Assembly: GCA_043782425.1 (NCBI GenBank)
Contig: JAYWAM010000245.1
Location: forward strand, 1 to 12,079
DNA: 12,079 nt
Source: JAYWAM01 sp043782425
GTDB taxonomy: Bacteria; Pseudomonadota; Gammaproteobacteria; Burkholderiales; Usitatibacteraceae
Direction of reading: 5' to 3'
This document shows positions 5,820 to 11,966 of the stretch, piece after piece. Under the pieces are notes generated by a model, which saw only the letters and a program-made list of their open reading frames with translations, was not told the DNA's origin and made no database searches. The stretch's first letter is position 1. Each line of letters begins with the position of its first letter. The position numbers and the translations under genes were made by a program.

Positions 5820-6900
5820 TTATTGCTGCCCTTTGCGGATTCCCAGGTTGCGCGAACCCTGCGCACAGAGAACTTCGGCGATCTGCACGGCGTTGAGGGC
5901 AGCGCCCTTGCGCAGGTTGTCTGCGCTGACGAACAGTGCGAGCCCATGCTCGACAGTGGGGTCGCGCCGCACCCGACCGACGAAGACAGCATCGCGACCC
6001 GCGGCCATCAAGGGGTTCGGTACTTCTGACGACCACCCCCGGCGCAGCGTGCAACAGTTTGAGCGCGGTAGCCGCCGAAATGTCCCTTTCGAACTCGGCG
6101 TTGATCGACACTGAATGTCCCGTGAATACCGGTACGCGCACGCACGTACCCGAGACGCGCAGTTCAGGGATTCCCAGTATCTTGCGGCTCTCGTCGCGTA
6201 GCTTGATCTCCTCGTCGGTGTAGCCATCTTCGACGACCCGATAGTTGAGCGGCACGACATTGAATGCAATCGGAACGGGCCACTTCTTCGGCTGCGGGAA
6301 GTCAACACCGGCGCCGTCGCGCACCAGTTTGGCGGAGTCGACGCCTGCTTTTAGTATCTGACCTTGCAGTTCCTGCACGCCGACAATGCCTGCGCCCGAC
6401 ACGGCCTGGTAGGTGCTAACGACCAGCCGTCGCAATCCTGCGGCTTCATGCAGCGGCTTGAGCACCGGCATCGCCGCCATGGTCGTGCAGTTGGGGTTCG
6501 CCACGATTCCCTTCGGAATTTCTTTGAGTACTGACGGGTTGACTTCGGCGACCACCAGCGGGACATCAGGATCCATGCGCCACGCAGACGAGTTGTCAAT
6601 GACGATCGCACCTGCGGCAGCGACCACCGGCGCCAGGCTGCGCGAAGTTTCCGCCCCCGCCGAGAAGAAGACTACGTCGAGGCCGGAATAGTCAGCCGTC
6701 GCCGCATCCTCGACGATGATCTGCGCATCCTTCCACGCAAGAGATTTTCCAGCCGAACGTTCTGAGGCAAACAAACGGATAGAACGAACGGGAAAATTAC
6801 GCTCGGCGAGCGAAATACGCATGAACTCGCCAACCAACCCTGTTGCGCCCACAATCCCCACATTCATACCCGCCGCGTAAACGCGCGATGCTGTATTCAT
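5820..6900 (-). pseudogene. asd: Aspartate-semialdehyde dehydrogenase, frameshifted (actinobacterial-like type)
   Basis: ASADH reduces aspartyl phosphate to aspartate semialdehyde with NADPH, the branch point to lysine/diaminopimelate, threonine and methionine. Counted from ATG 6900, the NADP loop GATGLVG lies at 18-24, the active-site cysteine in NPNCTT at C138, SGAGIVGVQEL at 168-178, and GTCVRVPVFTGHSVSINAEF at 251-270 with the substrate-site histidine at 262. After APGVVV (about 290) the frame leaves the family. The correct C-terminus (SEVPNPLMAAGRDAVFVGRV and onward, through ADNLRKGAALNAVQIAEVL) continues one frame over and stops at 5820. The switch is near 6027-6033 and fits a +1 or -2 change. 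The unshifted reading runs to 5773 with unrelated residues. ATG 6867 (MNVGIVGATG) fits the family start better than 6900. It may be a pseudogene or a sequence error. The sequence type recalls actinobacterial Asd, not the E. coli form. Confidence 0.85.
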
Positions 6901-6914
6901 TTCACTGATCCCAT

Positions 6915-6948
6915 TAAAAAAGAAAAAGCCCGCAACTGCGGGCCTTTT
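6915..6948 (-). terminator. Rho-independent terminator of the S10 operon
   Basis: On the minus strand a perfect GCCCGC/GCGGGC stem (6928-6933 with 6938-6943) has a four-base loop and is followed by a T-rich run (complement of 6915-6927, TTTTT-C-TTTTTT). It lies 24 bp after the rpsQ stop codon and directly before asd, so it ends the ribosomal transcript. A shorter T run on the other side (6945-6949) gives weak potential for the plus strand. Confidence 0.9.
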
Positions 6949-6971
6949 TAAAATCGCGCTAAAAACGCAAT

Positions 6972-7265
6972 CTACTCGGGCCGCGCTTTTTCAACCAGCT
7001 TGGTCACTTTCCACGCCTTGGTCTTTGAGATGGGGCGGGTTTCTTCTATGGTCACTTTGTCACCGGCTTTGAATTCATTGTTCTCGGTGTGGCAGTGATA
7101 TTTCTTTGAGCGGCGCACCACTTTGCCTAGCACGGGGTGCATCACGCGGCGCTCGACGAGGACGGTAACCGTCTTGTTCATTTTGTCGCTCACAACACGC
7201 CCGGTGAGGGTGCGCTTGAGTTTGGCTTTGCTTTCAACAGCAGTCACTGTCTGGGTCATAGTCAT
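6972..7265 (-). CDS. rpsQ: 30S ribosomal protein S17
   Basis: S17 is a primary 16S rRNA-binding protein of the small subunit with an OB fold. The core LTGRVVSDKMNKTVTVLVER (20-39 region) and KKYHCHTENNEFKAGDKVTI are characteristic. The 97 residues include an N-terminal extension of about 12-15 residues (MTMTQTVTAVESKA) relative to the E. coli protein, which I recall as common in betaproteobacteria. The start ATG overlaps the rpmC stop by 4 bp (ATGA), so translation is probably coupled. It is the last gene of the operon here: a terminator follows within 24 bp, and rplN does not. Confidence 0.97.
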   Translation of the reverse strand: MTMTQTVTAVESKAKLKRTLTGRVVSDKMNKTVTVLVERRVMHPVLGKVVRRSKKYHCHTENNEFKAGDKVTIEETRPISKTKAWKVTKLVEKARPE

Positions 7266-7453
7266 TGGGCAGCCTTCTCGTTCAGAATGGTCTTGACGCG
7301 CGCAATGTCACGCTTCACCTTGGGGATTTCGCTGGTGTTGGTCAGTTGCTGTGTCGCCTGCCGCATACGCAGACTGAATTGCGCTTTACGCAACGACAAC
7401 AGTTCTTTGTTGAGATCATCTGCGGATTTGGTGCGAAGTTCTTTGTTGTTCAT
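7262..7453 (-). CDS. rpmC: 50S ribosomal protein L29
   Basis: L29 is a small two-helix protein near the peptide exit tunnel, at the docking site for trigger factor and SRP. The 63 residues begin MNNKELRTKSADDLNKEL, and LLSLRKAQFSLRMRQATQQL followed by DIARVKTIL matches the L29 helices. ATG 7453 is preferred over the TTG one codon upstream (7456), because the AAGGAG Shine-Dalgarno is 7 bases from the ATG and only 4 from the TTG. That Shine-Dalgarno overlaps the rplP stop codon. The 3' end overlaps rpsQ by 4 bp. Confidence 0.96.
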   Translation of the reverse strand: MNNKELRTKSADDLNKELLSLRKAQFSLRMRQATQQLTNTSEIPKVKRDIARVKTILNEKAAQ

Positions 7454-7464
7454 CAACGTTCTCC

Positions 7465-7878
7465 TTAACCGAGCAGGCGATGCACGAAAGTGGTCTTGAT
7501 CGGCAGCTTGGCGGCGGCGAGTTTGAATGCTTCGCGCGCCAGCGATTCTTCCACGCCGTCCATTTCGTACAACACTTTGCCGGGCTGAATTTCGGCGACG
7601 AAATATTCGGGCGAACCTTTACCGTTACCCATGCGTACCTCGGCAGGCTTCTTGGAAATGGGCTTGTCGGGGAAAATGCGTATCCAGATACGGCCACCGC
7701 GCTTGATGTGGCGCGTCATGGCGCGGCGCGCGGCTTCGATTTGGCGCGCGGTGAGACGGCCACGGCCGATGGCCTTGAGACCAAACTCGCCGAACGACAC
7801 CTTGGCGCCGACGGTCGCAACGCCTTTGTTGCGGCCCTTCTGCTCCTTGCGGTATTTTCTTCTAGCTGGTTGCAGCAT
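7465..7878 (-). CDS. rplP: 50S ribosomal protein L16
   Basis: L16 organises the A-site region of the 23S rRNA and is needed late in 50S assembly. The 137 residues match the family: MLQPARRKYRKEQKGRNKG at the N-terminus, GRLTARQIEAARRAMTRHIK (39-58 region) and a C-terminal helix ending in HRLLG. The region MGNGKGSPEYFVAEIQPGKV contains the loop with the arginine (R82 equivalent, in EVRMGNGKG) hydroxylated by YcfD in E. coli. The start lies inside rpsC, a 17-bp overlap, and its AGGAGTG Shine-Dalgarno is within the rpsC coding region. Confidence 0.97.
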   Translation of the reverse strand: MLQPARRKYRKEQKGRNKGVATVGAKVSFGEFGLKAIGRGRLTARQIEAARRAMTRHIKRGGRIWIRIFPDKPISKKPAEVRMGNGKGSPEYFVAEIQPGKVLYEMDGVEESLAREAFKLAAAKLPIKTTFVHRLLG

Positions 7879-8578
7879 GTTTCACTCCTGGTTTTCTGGG
7901 CGCTTTGCGCGTCTCGACTTCAGGTACTTCGGCAACCGCTTGTTCGCCCTTGCCCAAGACTTCCCCTTTGAACACGAGCACCTTGACGCCAATAATGCCG
8001 TAGGTGGTGCGCGCTTCGGAGAAACCGTAGTCGATATCGGCACGCAGAGTGTGTAATGGAACGCGGCCTTCGCGATACCATTCGGTGCGCGCAATTTCGG
8101 CGCCGTTAAGGCGCCCTGAGCTGGTGATTTTGATGCCCTGCGCGCCGAGGCGCATGGCGTTTTGCATGGCGCGCTTCATGGCGCGGCGGAACATCACGCG
8201 TTTGGCAAGCTGGCCGGTAATGGAATCGGCGATCAATTTTGCGTCAACTTCGGGCTTGCGAATTTCCTCGATGTTTACGTGCACCGGAACGCCCATCAAC
8301 TTTTGCAGGCTGACGCGCAGGTTCTCGATGTCCTCGCCTTTTTTGCCGATGACCACGCCAGGACGCGCCGAGTAAATGGTGATTTTGGCGTTTTTGGCGG
8401 GGCGTTCGATGATGACTTTGGCGACCGAAGCGTGCGCTAATTTCTTTTTCAGATATTCGCGCACCTTGATGTCTTCATTGAGCATGATCGGGAAGTGTTT
8501 GCTGTTGGCATACCACTTCGAGGTCCAGTTTTTGAGTACCGACAGGCGGAACCCGATTGGATTTATTTTCTGACCCAT
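7862..8578 (-). CDS. rpsC: 30S ribosomal protein S3
   Basis: S3 sits at the mRNA entry tunnel and takes part in mRNA unwinding. The 238 residues start MGQKINPIGFRL, the standard N-terminus. The KH type II domain has its GxxG loop in VIGKKGEDIENL (76-87 region). The C-terminal domain carries GRLNGAEIARTEWYREGRVP and ADIDYGFSEARTTYGIIGVK. The tail is lysine/proline-rich, as usual. A TAAGGAGCGGCA leader gives a good Shine-Dalgarno. The gene lies 9 bp after rplV and overlaps rplP by 17 bp. Confidence 0.98.
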   Translation of the reverse strand: MGQKINPIGFRLSVLKNWTSKWYANSKHFPIMLNEDIKVREYLKKKLAHASVAKVIIERPAKNAKITIYSARPGVVIGKKGEDIENLRVSLQKLMGVPVHVNIEEIRKPEVDAKLIADSITGQLAKRVMFRRAMKRAMQNAMRLGAQGIKITSSGRLNGAEIARTEWYREGRVPLHTLRADIDYGFSEARTTYGIIGVKVLVFKGEVLGKGEQAVAEVPEVETRKAPRKPGVKHAATS

Positions 8579-8587
8579 TGCCGCTCC

Positions 8588-8926
8588 TTATTTCTTGCCG
8601 TCACCGACAGTCACGAACACGTGACAGGTCGGTTTGATGATGCGATTGCCGCGGCCTTTGGCGCGCGCGGTGAAGCGCTTGAGCACAGGGCCTTTCTCGA
8701 CCATGATGGTGGCGACTTTAAGCTCGTCGATATCCGCGCCATTGTTGTGCTCGGCGTTGGCGATGGCCGACTCGAGCACCTTCTTGATGATGGTGGCGCC
8801 CTTCTTGGGGCTGAAGGCGAGAATATTCAACGCCTGGTCCACCTTCTTGCCGCGGATTTGATCTGCGACCAAACGGCCTTTCTGGGCTGAGAGGCGAACA
8901 CCAAAAAGGTTGGCTGTAACTTGCAT
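8588..8926 (-). CDS. rplV: 50S ribosomal protein L22
   Basis: L22 is a large-subunit assembly protein whose beta-hairpin lines the exit tunnel beside L4; changes in that loop cause macrolide resistance. The 112 residues contain VRLSAQKGRLVADQIRGKKV (10-29 region), the tunnel hairpin MVEKGPVLKRFTARAKGRGN (75-94 region) and the C-terminal strand HVFVTVGDG. The hairpin looks normal, with no insertion or deletion. The start has an AAGGAG Shine-Dalgarno 9 bases upstream, close to the rpsS stop. Confidence 0.97.
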   Translation of the reverse strand: MQVTANLFGVRLSAQKGRLVADQIRGKKVDQALNILAFSPKKGATIIKKVLESAIANAEHNNGADIDELKVATIMVEKGPVLKRFTARAKGRGNRIIKPTCHVFVTVGDGKK

Positions 8927-8938
8927 GCTCTGGTCTCC

Positions 8939-9226
8939 TTACTTCTTGGCCGGCGCTGCGGACTTTTTGTCGGCAGGGTGGTTCTTGAAGGTACGCGTCA
9001 ATGCGAATTCGCCCAGCTTGTGACCGACCATGTTCTCGCTGATATACACCGGAATGTGTTGCTTGCCGTTGTGTATCGCGACGGTCAGGCCGACAAAGTC
9101 AGGCAGGACGGTAGAGCGGCGCGACCAGGTCTTAATAGGACGCTTGTCCTTCGTGGCCTGCGCGGCTTCGATTTTTTGCATCAGATGCCCGTCTACAAAC
9201 GGGCCTTTTTTAATTGAGCGTGCCAT
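8939..9226 (-). CDS. rpsS: 30S ribosomal protein S19
   Basis: S19 forms a complex with S13 in the head of the small subunit near the A-site tRNA. The 95 residues start MARSIKKGPFVDGHLMQK and carry IKTWSRRSTVLPDFVGLTVA (about 31-50) and HKLGEFALTRTF (about 69-80), all diagnostic. The C-terminus is short, basic and alanine-rich (KKSAAPAKK). It lies 12 bp after rplB and 12 bp before rplV, both on the same strand. Confidence 0.97.
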   Translation of the reverse strand: MARSIKKGPFVDGHLMQKIEAAQATKDKRPIKTWSRRSTVLPDFVGLTVAIHNGKQHIPVYISENMVGHKLGEFALTRTFKNHPADKKSAAPAKK

Positions 9227-9238
9227 ACCTGTTCACCC

Positions 9239-10057
9239 TTATGCTTTGTGACGGCTGCGCACGATCATGCTCTGCGTGCGCTTGTTGGTGCGAGTCTTCT
9301 TGCCTTTGGCGGCCTGGCCCCACGGCGATACCGGATGTCCGCCGCCGTTGGAACGCCCGCCGTGCGGATGGTCGACCGGGTTCATACAAATACCGCGCAC
9401 CGTCGGGCGGATACCGCGCCAACGATTGGCGCCCGCCTTGCCGATTGAGCGCAAACCGTGTTCTTCGTTGCCCACCTCGCCTATGGTGGCGCGGCAGTTG
9501 ATGTGCACTTTACGGATTTCACCGGAACGCAAACGCAGTTGCGCGTACTCGCCTTCACGCGCCAGCAGTTGCGCCGAGGCGCCTGCGGAGCGCGCCAGTT
9601 GTGCGCCCTTGCCGGGCAGCATTTCGATGGCGTGTATCGTGGTGCCGACCGGAATGTTGCGCAGCGGAAGCGCATTGCCTACCTTGATCGGCGCTTCGGG
9701 ACCGCTGACCACCTGGTGGCCCGCAGCAACACCCTTGGGCGCCAGCATATAACGGCGCTCACCATCGACATAACACACCAGCGCGATATTGGCGCTGCGG
9801 TTGGGATCGTGCTCGATACGTTCCACCTTGCCGACGATGCCGTCCTTGTCGCGACGAAAATCGATAATGCGGTAGTGCTGCTTGTGTCCGCCGCCTTGGT
9901 GGCGCGTGGTGATATGACCGTGATGATTGCGCCCGGCATGTCTGGATTGCGCTTCCACCAGCGAGGCCAGCGGCGCGCCTTTGTGCAGGGTTTTATTGAC
10001 GACACGCACCACGGCACGTTGGCCGGGTGACGTTGGTTTCATTTTTATCAGAGCCAT
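9239..10057 (-). CDS. rplB: 50S ribosomal protein L2
   Basis: L2 is a large primary 23S rRNA binder at the subunit interface, required for subunit association and peptidyl transferase. The 272 residues are the usual length. Visible are MALIKMKPTSPGQRAVV, GGHKQHYRIIDFRRDKDGIV (56-75 region), DPNRSANIALV, APKGVAAG and GRSNGGGHPVSPWG. The near-universal MNPVDHPHGG contains the conserved histidine (E. coli His229 equivalent). The loop after HPHGG is a residue or two shorter than in E. coli. The start overlaps the rplW stop by 1 bp (TAATG). Confidence 0.98.
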   Translation of the reverse strand: MALIKMKPTSPGQRAVVRVVNKTLHKGAPLASLVEAQSRHAGRNHHGHITTRHQGGGHKQHYRIIDFRRDKDGIVGKVERIEHDPNRSANIALVCYVDGERRYMLAPKGVAAGHQVVSGPEAPIKVGNALPLRNIPVGTTIHAIEMLPGKGAQLARSAGASAQLLAREGEYAQLRLRSGEIRKVHINCRATIGEVGNEEHGLRSIGKAGANRWRGIRPTVRGICMNPVDHPHGGRSNGGGHPVSPWGQAAKGKKTRTNKRTQSMIVRSRHKA

Positions 10058-10380
10058 TACGCCACTCCTTCAACAAAGTTAAGGTCGGCGCTGTCGGCCT
10101 TGAGGCACACATAGGCCTTCTTTACATGATTGCGGCGTCCGACAAAGCGGCCGTGGCGTTTTTCCTTGCCTTGCTGATTCAGGACATTGACGCTCGCCAC
10201 TTCGACCTTCTGGTCTTTGAACAGCAACTCGACGGCAGCCTTGATTTCTGCCTTGGTTGCATCGCGCGCAACCTCGAAAATAATCTGTTTTCTCTTGTCT
10301 GCCACCATCGTCGCCTTTTCGGAAATGATGGGTCGCAGAACAATAGACATCAGGCGTTCCTGGTTATAGGTTGCGCTCAT
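10057..10380 (-). CDS. rplW: 50S ribosomal protein L23
   Basis: L23 lies at the tunnel exit and is the docking site for trigger factor and SRP. The 107 residues contain RLMSIVLRPIISEKATMVAD, IFEVARDATKAEIKAAVELL and the RNA-binding loop VNVLNQQGKEKRHGRFVGRR (80-99 region). The N-terminus is a few residues longer than in E. coli (MSATYNQERLM). The start is fixed by a 4-bp ATGA overlap with rplD; ATG 10350 (MSIVLRP) is a possible but less likely alternative. Its stop overlaps the rplB start by 1 bp. Confidence 0.97.
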   Translation of the reverse strand: MSATYNQERLMSIVLRPIISEKATMVADKRKQIIFEVARDATKAEIKAAVELLFKDQKVEVASVNVLNQQGKEKRHGRFVGRRNHVKKAYVCLKADSADLNFVEGVA

Positions 10381-10997
10381 GCCAGCACCTCTTCAAACTG
10401 TTTGACAGCGCCCTTGGTGAGCAACACTTTAGAGAAGCGCACAAGATTGACCGGATCGGCGTATTTCGCTTCCATCACCATCACGTTGGGCAGATTGCGT
10501 GACGACAACAACAGGTTGTCGTCCAGCTTGTCGGTGATGATGAGCACCTGCTCGAGGCCCATGCCCTTGAGCCTGGACGCCAGAAGCTTGGTCTTTGGCC
10601 CATCGAGATTCATGTCATCAACCACCGAAAGACGATCTTCGCGCACCAACTGCGAAAGAATCGCAGCGATGCCGGCGCGGAACATTTTGCGGTTTACTTT
10701 TTGCGTGAAGTTCTCGTCGGGAGAATTGGGGAAAATGCGCCCGCCGCCACGCCACAGCGGCGAAGACACCATACCGGCGCGAGCACGGCCTGTGCCCTTT
10801 TGACGCCACGGCTTCTTGGTCGAGTGCTTGACGTCGCCGCGATCTTTCTGGCCGCGATTGGCGGAACGCGCATTGGCCTGGAACGCGGTAACAACCTGAT
10901 GCACCAGCGATTCGTTGTAATCGCGCCCGAACAGTTCCTGGGAAGCATCGACGGTGCCGCTTGCTGCGCCCGCAGCATTGATGACTCTGAGTTCCAT
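10377..10997 (-). CDS. rplD: 50S ribosomal protein L4
   Basis: L4 is an assembly protein whose long loop reaches the exit tunnel; in gammaproteobacteria it also represses the S10 operon. The 206 residues contain the tunnel loop KKPWRQKGTGRARAGMVSSP (61-80 region), followed by LWRGGGRIFPNSPDENF with no insertion. The C-terminal globular part (GLEQVLIITDKLDDNLLLSS, and NLVRFSKVLLTKGAVKQFEE) is typical. The start overlaps the rplC stop by 1 bp (TAATG) and the end overlaps rplW by 4 bp. Whether L4 autoregulation acts here is unknown; the spacer ahead of rplC would be the place to look. Confidence 0.97.
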   Translation of the reverse strand: MELRVINAAGAASGTVDASQELFGRDYNESLVHQVVTAFQANARSANRGQKDRGDVKHSTKKPWRQKGTGRARAGMVSSPLWRGGGRIFPNSPDENFTQKVNRKMFRAGIAAILSQLVREDRLSVVDDMNLDGPKTKLLASRLKGMGLEQVLIITDKLDDNLLLSSRNLPNVMVMEAKYADPVNLVRFSKVLLTKGAVKQFEEVLA

Positions 10998-11716
10998 TAT
11001 TTGGCTCCCTTGGCTGCGGCTGCCTTAGCAGGGGCCTGAGCGGCTGCCTTATCGCTTACCTTACCGGGCGCCTTAGTAGACGCCTTAACACTAGGAAGCA
11101 CGATGACGCTAGCGTTTTTAGCGCCGGGCACTGCGCCCTTCACCAGCAGAAGCTGACGCGCCGTATCAATACGCGCGACTTCGAGCAGTTGCACAGTCTT
11201 GGTCACGTCGCCCAGATGTCCCGGCATACGCTTACCGGGAAAAACGCGGCCCGGGTCTTGCGCCATGCCGATAGAACCCGGCACGTTATGCGAACGCGAG
11301 TTGCCGTGGCTGGCGCGGTTGGAGCTGAAATTGTGGCGTTTGATCACACCCGAGAAACCCTTGCCCTTGGAGCGTCCGGTCACATCGACCATTTGCCCCA
11401 CCTGGAAAATTTCCACGGAAATGGCGCTGCCGATCGTAAGATCGCCCAGCGCAGCGGGTGTGACGGTGAATTCTTTCAGGACTGACCCGGCCTCGACAGC
11501 AGCTTTGGCATAGTGACCAGCTTGCGCTTTGGTGACGCGCGATGCACGGCGCTTACCGAAGGCCACTTGTACGGCGCTATAGCCGTCGTTTGCGGGGGTC
11601 TTGATTTGGGTGATGCGATTATCTGACATATCGAGCACAGTTACCGGGACGGCGCTACCGTCGTCAGCAAAAATGCGCGTCATGCCGACCTTACGGCCGA
11701 CGAGACCAAGACTCAT
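10997..11716 (-). CDS. rplC: 50S ribosomal protein L3 with Ala/Lys-rich C-terminal tail
   Basis: L3 is an early large-subunit assembly protein reaching the peptidyl transferase centre. I start it at ATG 11716 (MSLGLVGRKVGMTRIF). The AAAGGA Shine-Dalgarno is 6 bases from this codon but directly abuts the ATG two codons upstream (11722). Diagnostic stretches are DVTGRSKGKGFSGVIKRHNF (111-130 region), ASHGNSRSHNVPGSIGMAQD and PGKRMPGHLGD. The glutamine equivalent to E. coli Gln150, methylated by PrmB, is kept (Gln153). After VLPSVKA, where the E. coli protein ends, a further 27 residues of mainly Ala, Lys and Pro follow (DNA 11000-11080). The total is 239 residues against about 209-216 in many relatives. 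Confidence 0.97.
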   Translation of the reverse strand: MSLGLVGRKVGMTRIFADDGSAVPVTVLDMSDNRITQIKTPANDGYSAVQVAFGKRRASRVTKAQAGHYAKAAVEAGSVLKEFTVTPAALGDLTIGSAISVEIFQVGQMVDVTGRSKGKGFSGVIKRHNFSSNRASHGNSRSHNVPGSIGMAQDPGRVFPGKRMPGHLGDVTKTVQLLEVARIDTARQLLLVKGAVPGAKNASVIVLPSVKASTKAPGKVSDKAAAQAPAKAAAAKGAK

Positions 11717-11828
11717 CTTCATTCCTTTCTAATTGGCCCGGATTTCTTCACCCAGGGCGCCAGCTTCAATTGGCTAGCGGCTTTTACTAAATTTCAGCTT
11801 CGTGTTACTTGCTTCGCGAAAGGGCGCG
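11717..11828 (-). promoter_or_regulatory. Likely 5' leader of rplC
   Basis: This is the stretch between the predicted promoter and the rplC start. If transcription begins about 7 bases after the -10 box, the leader is about 105 nt. It holds a possible imperfect hairpin at 11736-11758 (GCCC/GGGC plus GG/CC with one bulged base) just upstream of the AAAGGA ribosome-binding site, and a small CGCG/CGCG hairpin near the presumed 5' end. There is no reading frame and no U-run. I do not recognise a known ribosomal leader motif. Confidence 0.35.
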
Positions 11829-11857
11829 ATTATGGCACGCCATGACGGAATTTTCAA
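11829..11857 (-). promoter_or_regulatory. Predicted sigma-70 promoter for rplC-rpsQ
   Basis: On the minus strand a -35 box TTGAAA (11852-11857) and a -10 box CATAAT (11829-11834) are separated by exactly 17 bp. Each matches the consensus at 5 of 6 positions. It lies between the palindromic repeat pair and rplC, pointing into rplC. It would let the ten genes rplC-rpsQ be transcribed independently of rpsJ. Confidence 0.7.
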
Positions 11858-11889
11858 GCCCTTAGGAAAACCAGGGTGCGATTCAATTT

Positions 11890-11959
11890 GTCATTCCCGC
11901 GAAAGCGGGAATCCATTTTCTACTAGCAAAAAATGGTTCCCCGCTTTCGCGGGGATGAC
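11890..11959. repeat. Inverted pair of ATTCCCGCGAAAGCGGGAAT-type palindromes
   Basis: Two 30-bp arms (11890-11919 and 11930-11959) are inverted copies with 27 of 30 matches. Each contains its own hairpin: CCCGC-GAAA-GCGGG in the left arm, inside a perfect 8-bp palindrome at 11893-11912, and CCCCGC-TTTC-GCGGGG at 11939-11954. The core resembles the Neisseria dRS3 repeat pattern ATTCCC-N8-GGGAAT and similar repeats in other betaproteobacteria. It begins 7 bp after the rpsJ stop. A spurious plus-strand reading frame through it gives the familiar SRESGNP...PAFAGMT translation of this repeat class. Confidence 0.85.
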
Positions 11960-11966
11960 AGACTTT

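Noticed and set aside
7454..7456. TTG start for rpmC one codon upstream of the ATG
   Set aside because: Shine-Dalgarno spacing and the family N-terminus favour ATG 7453.
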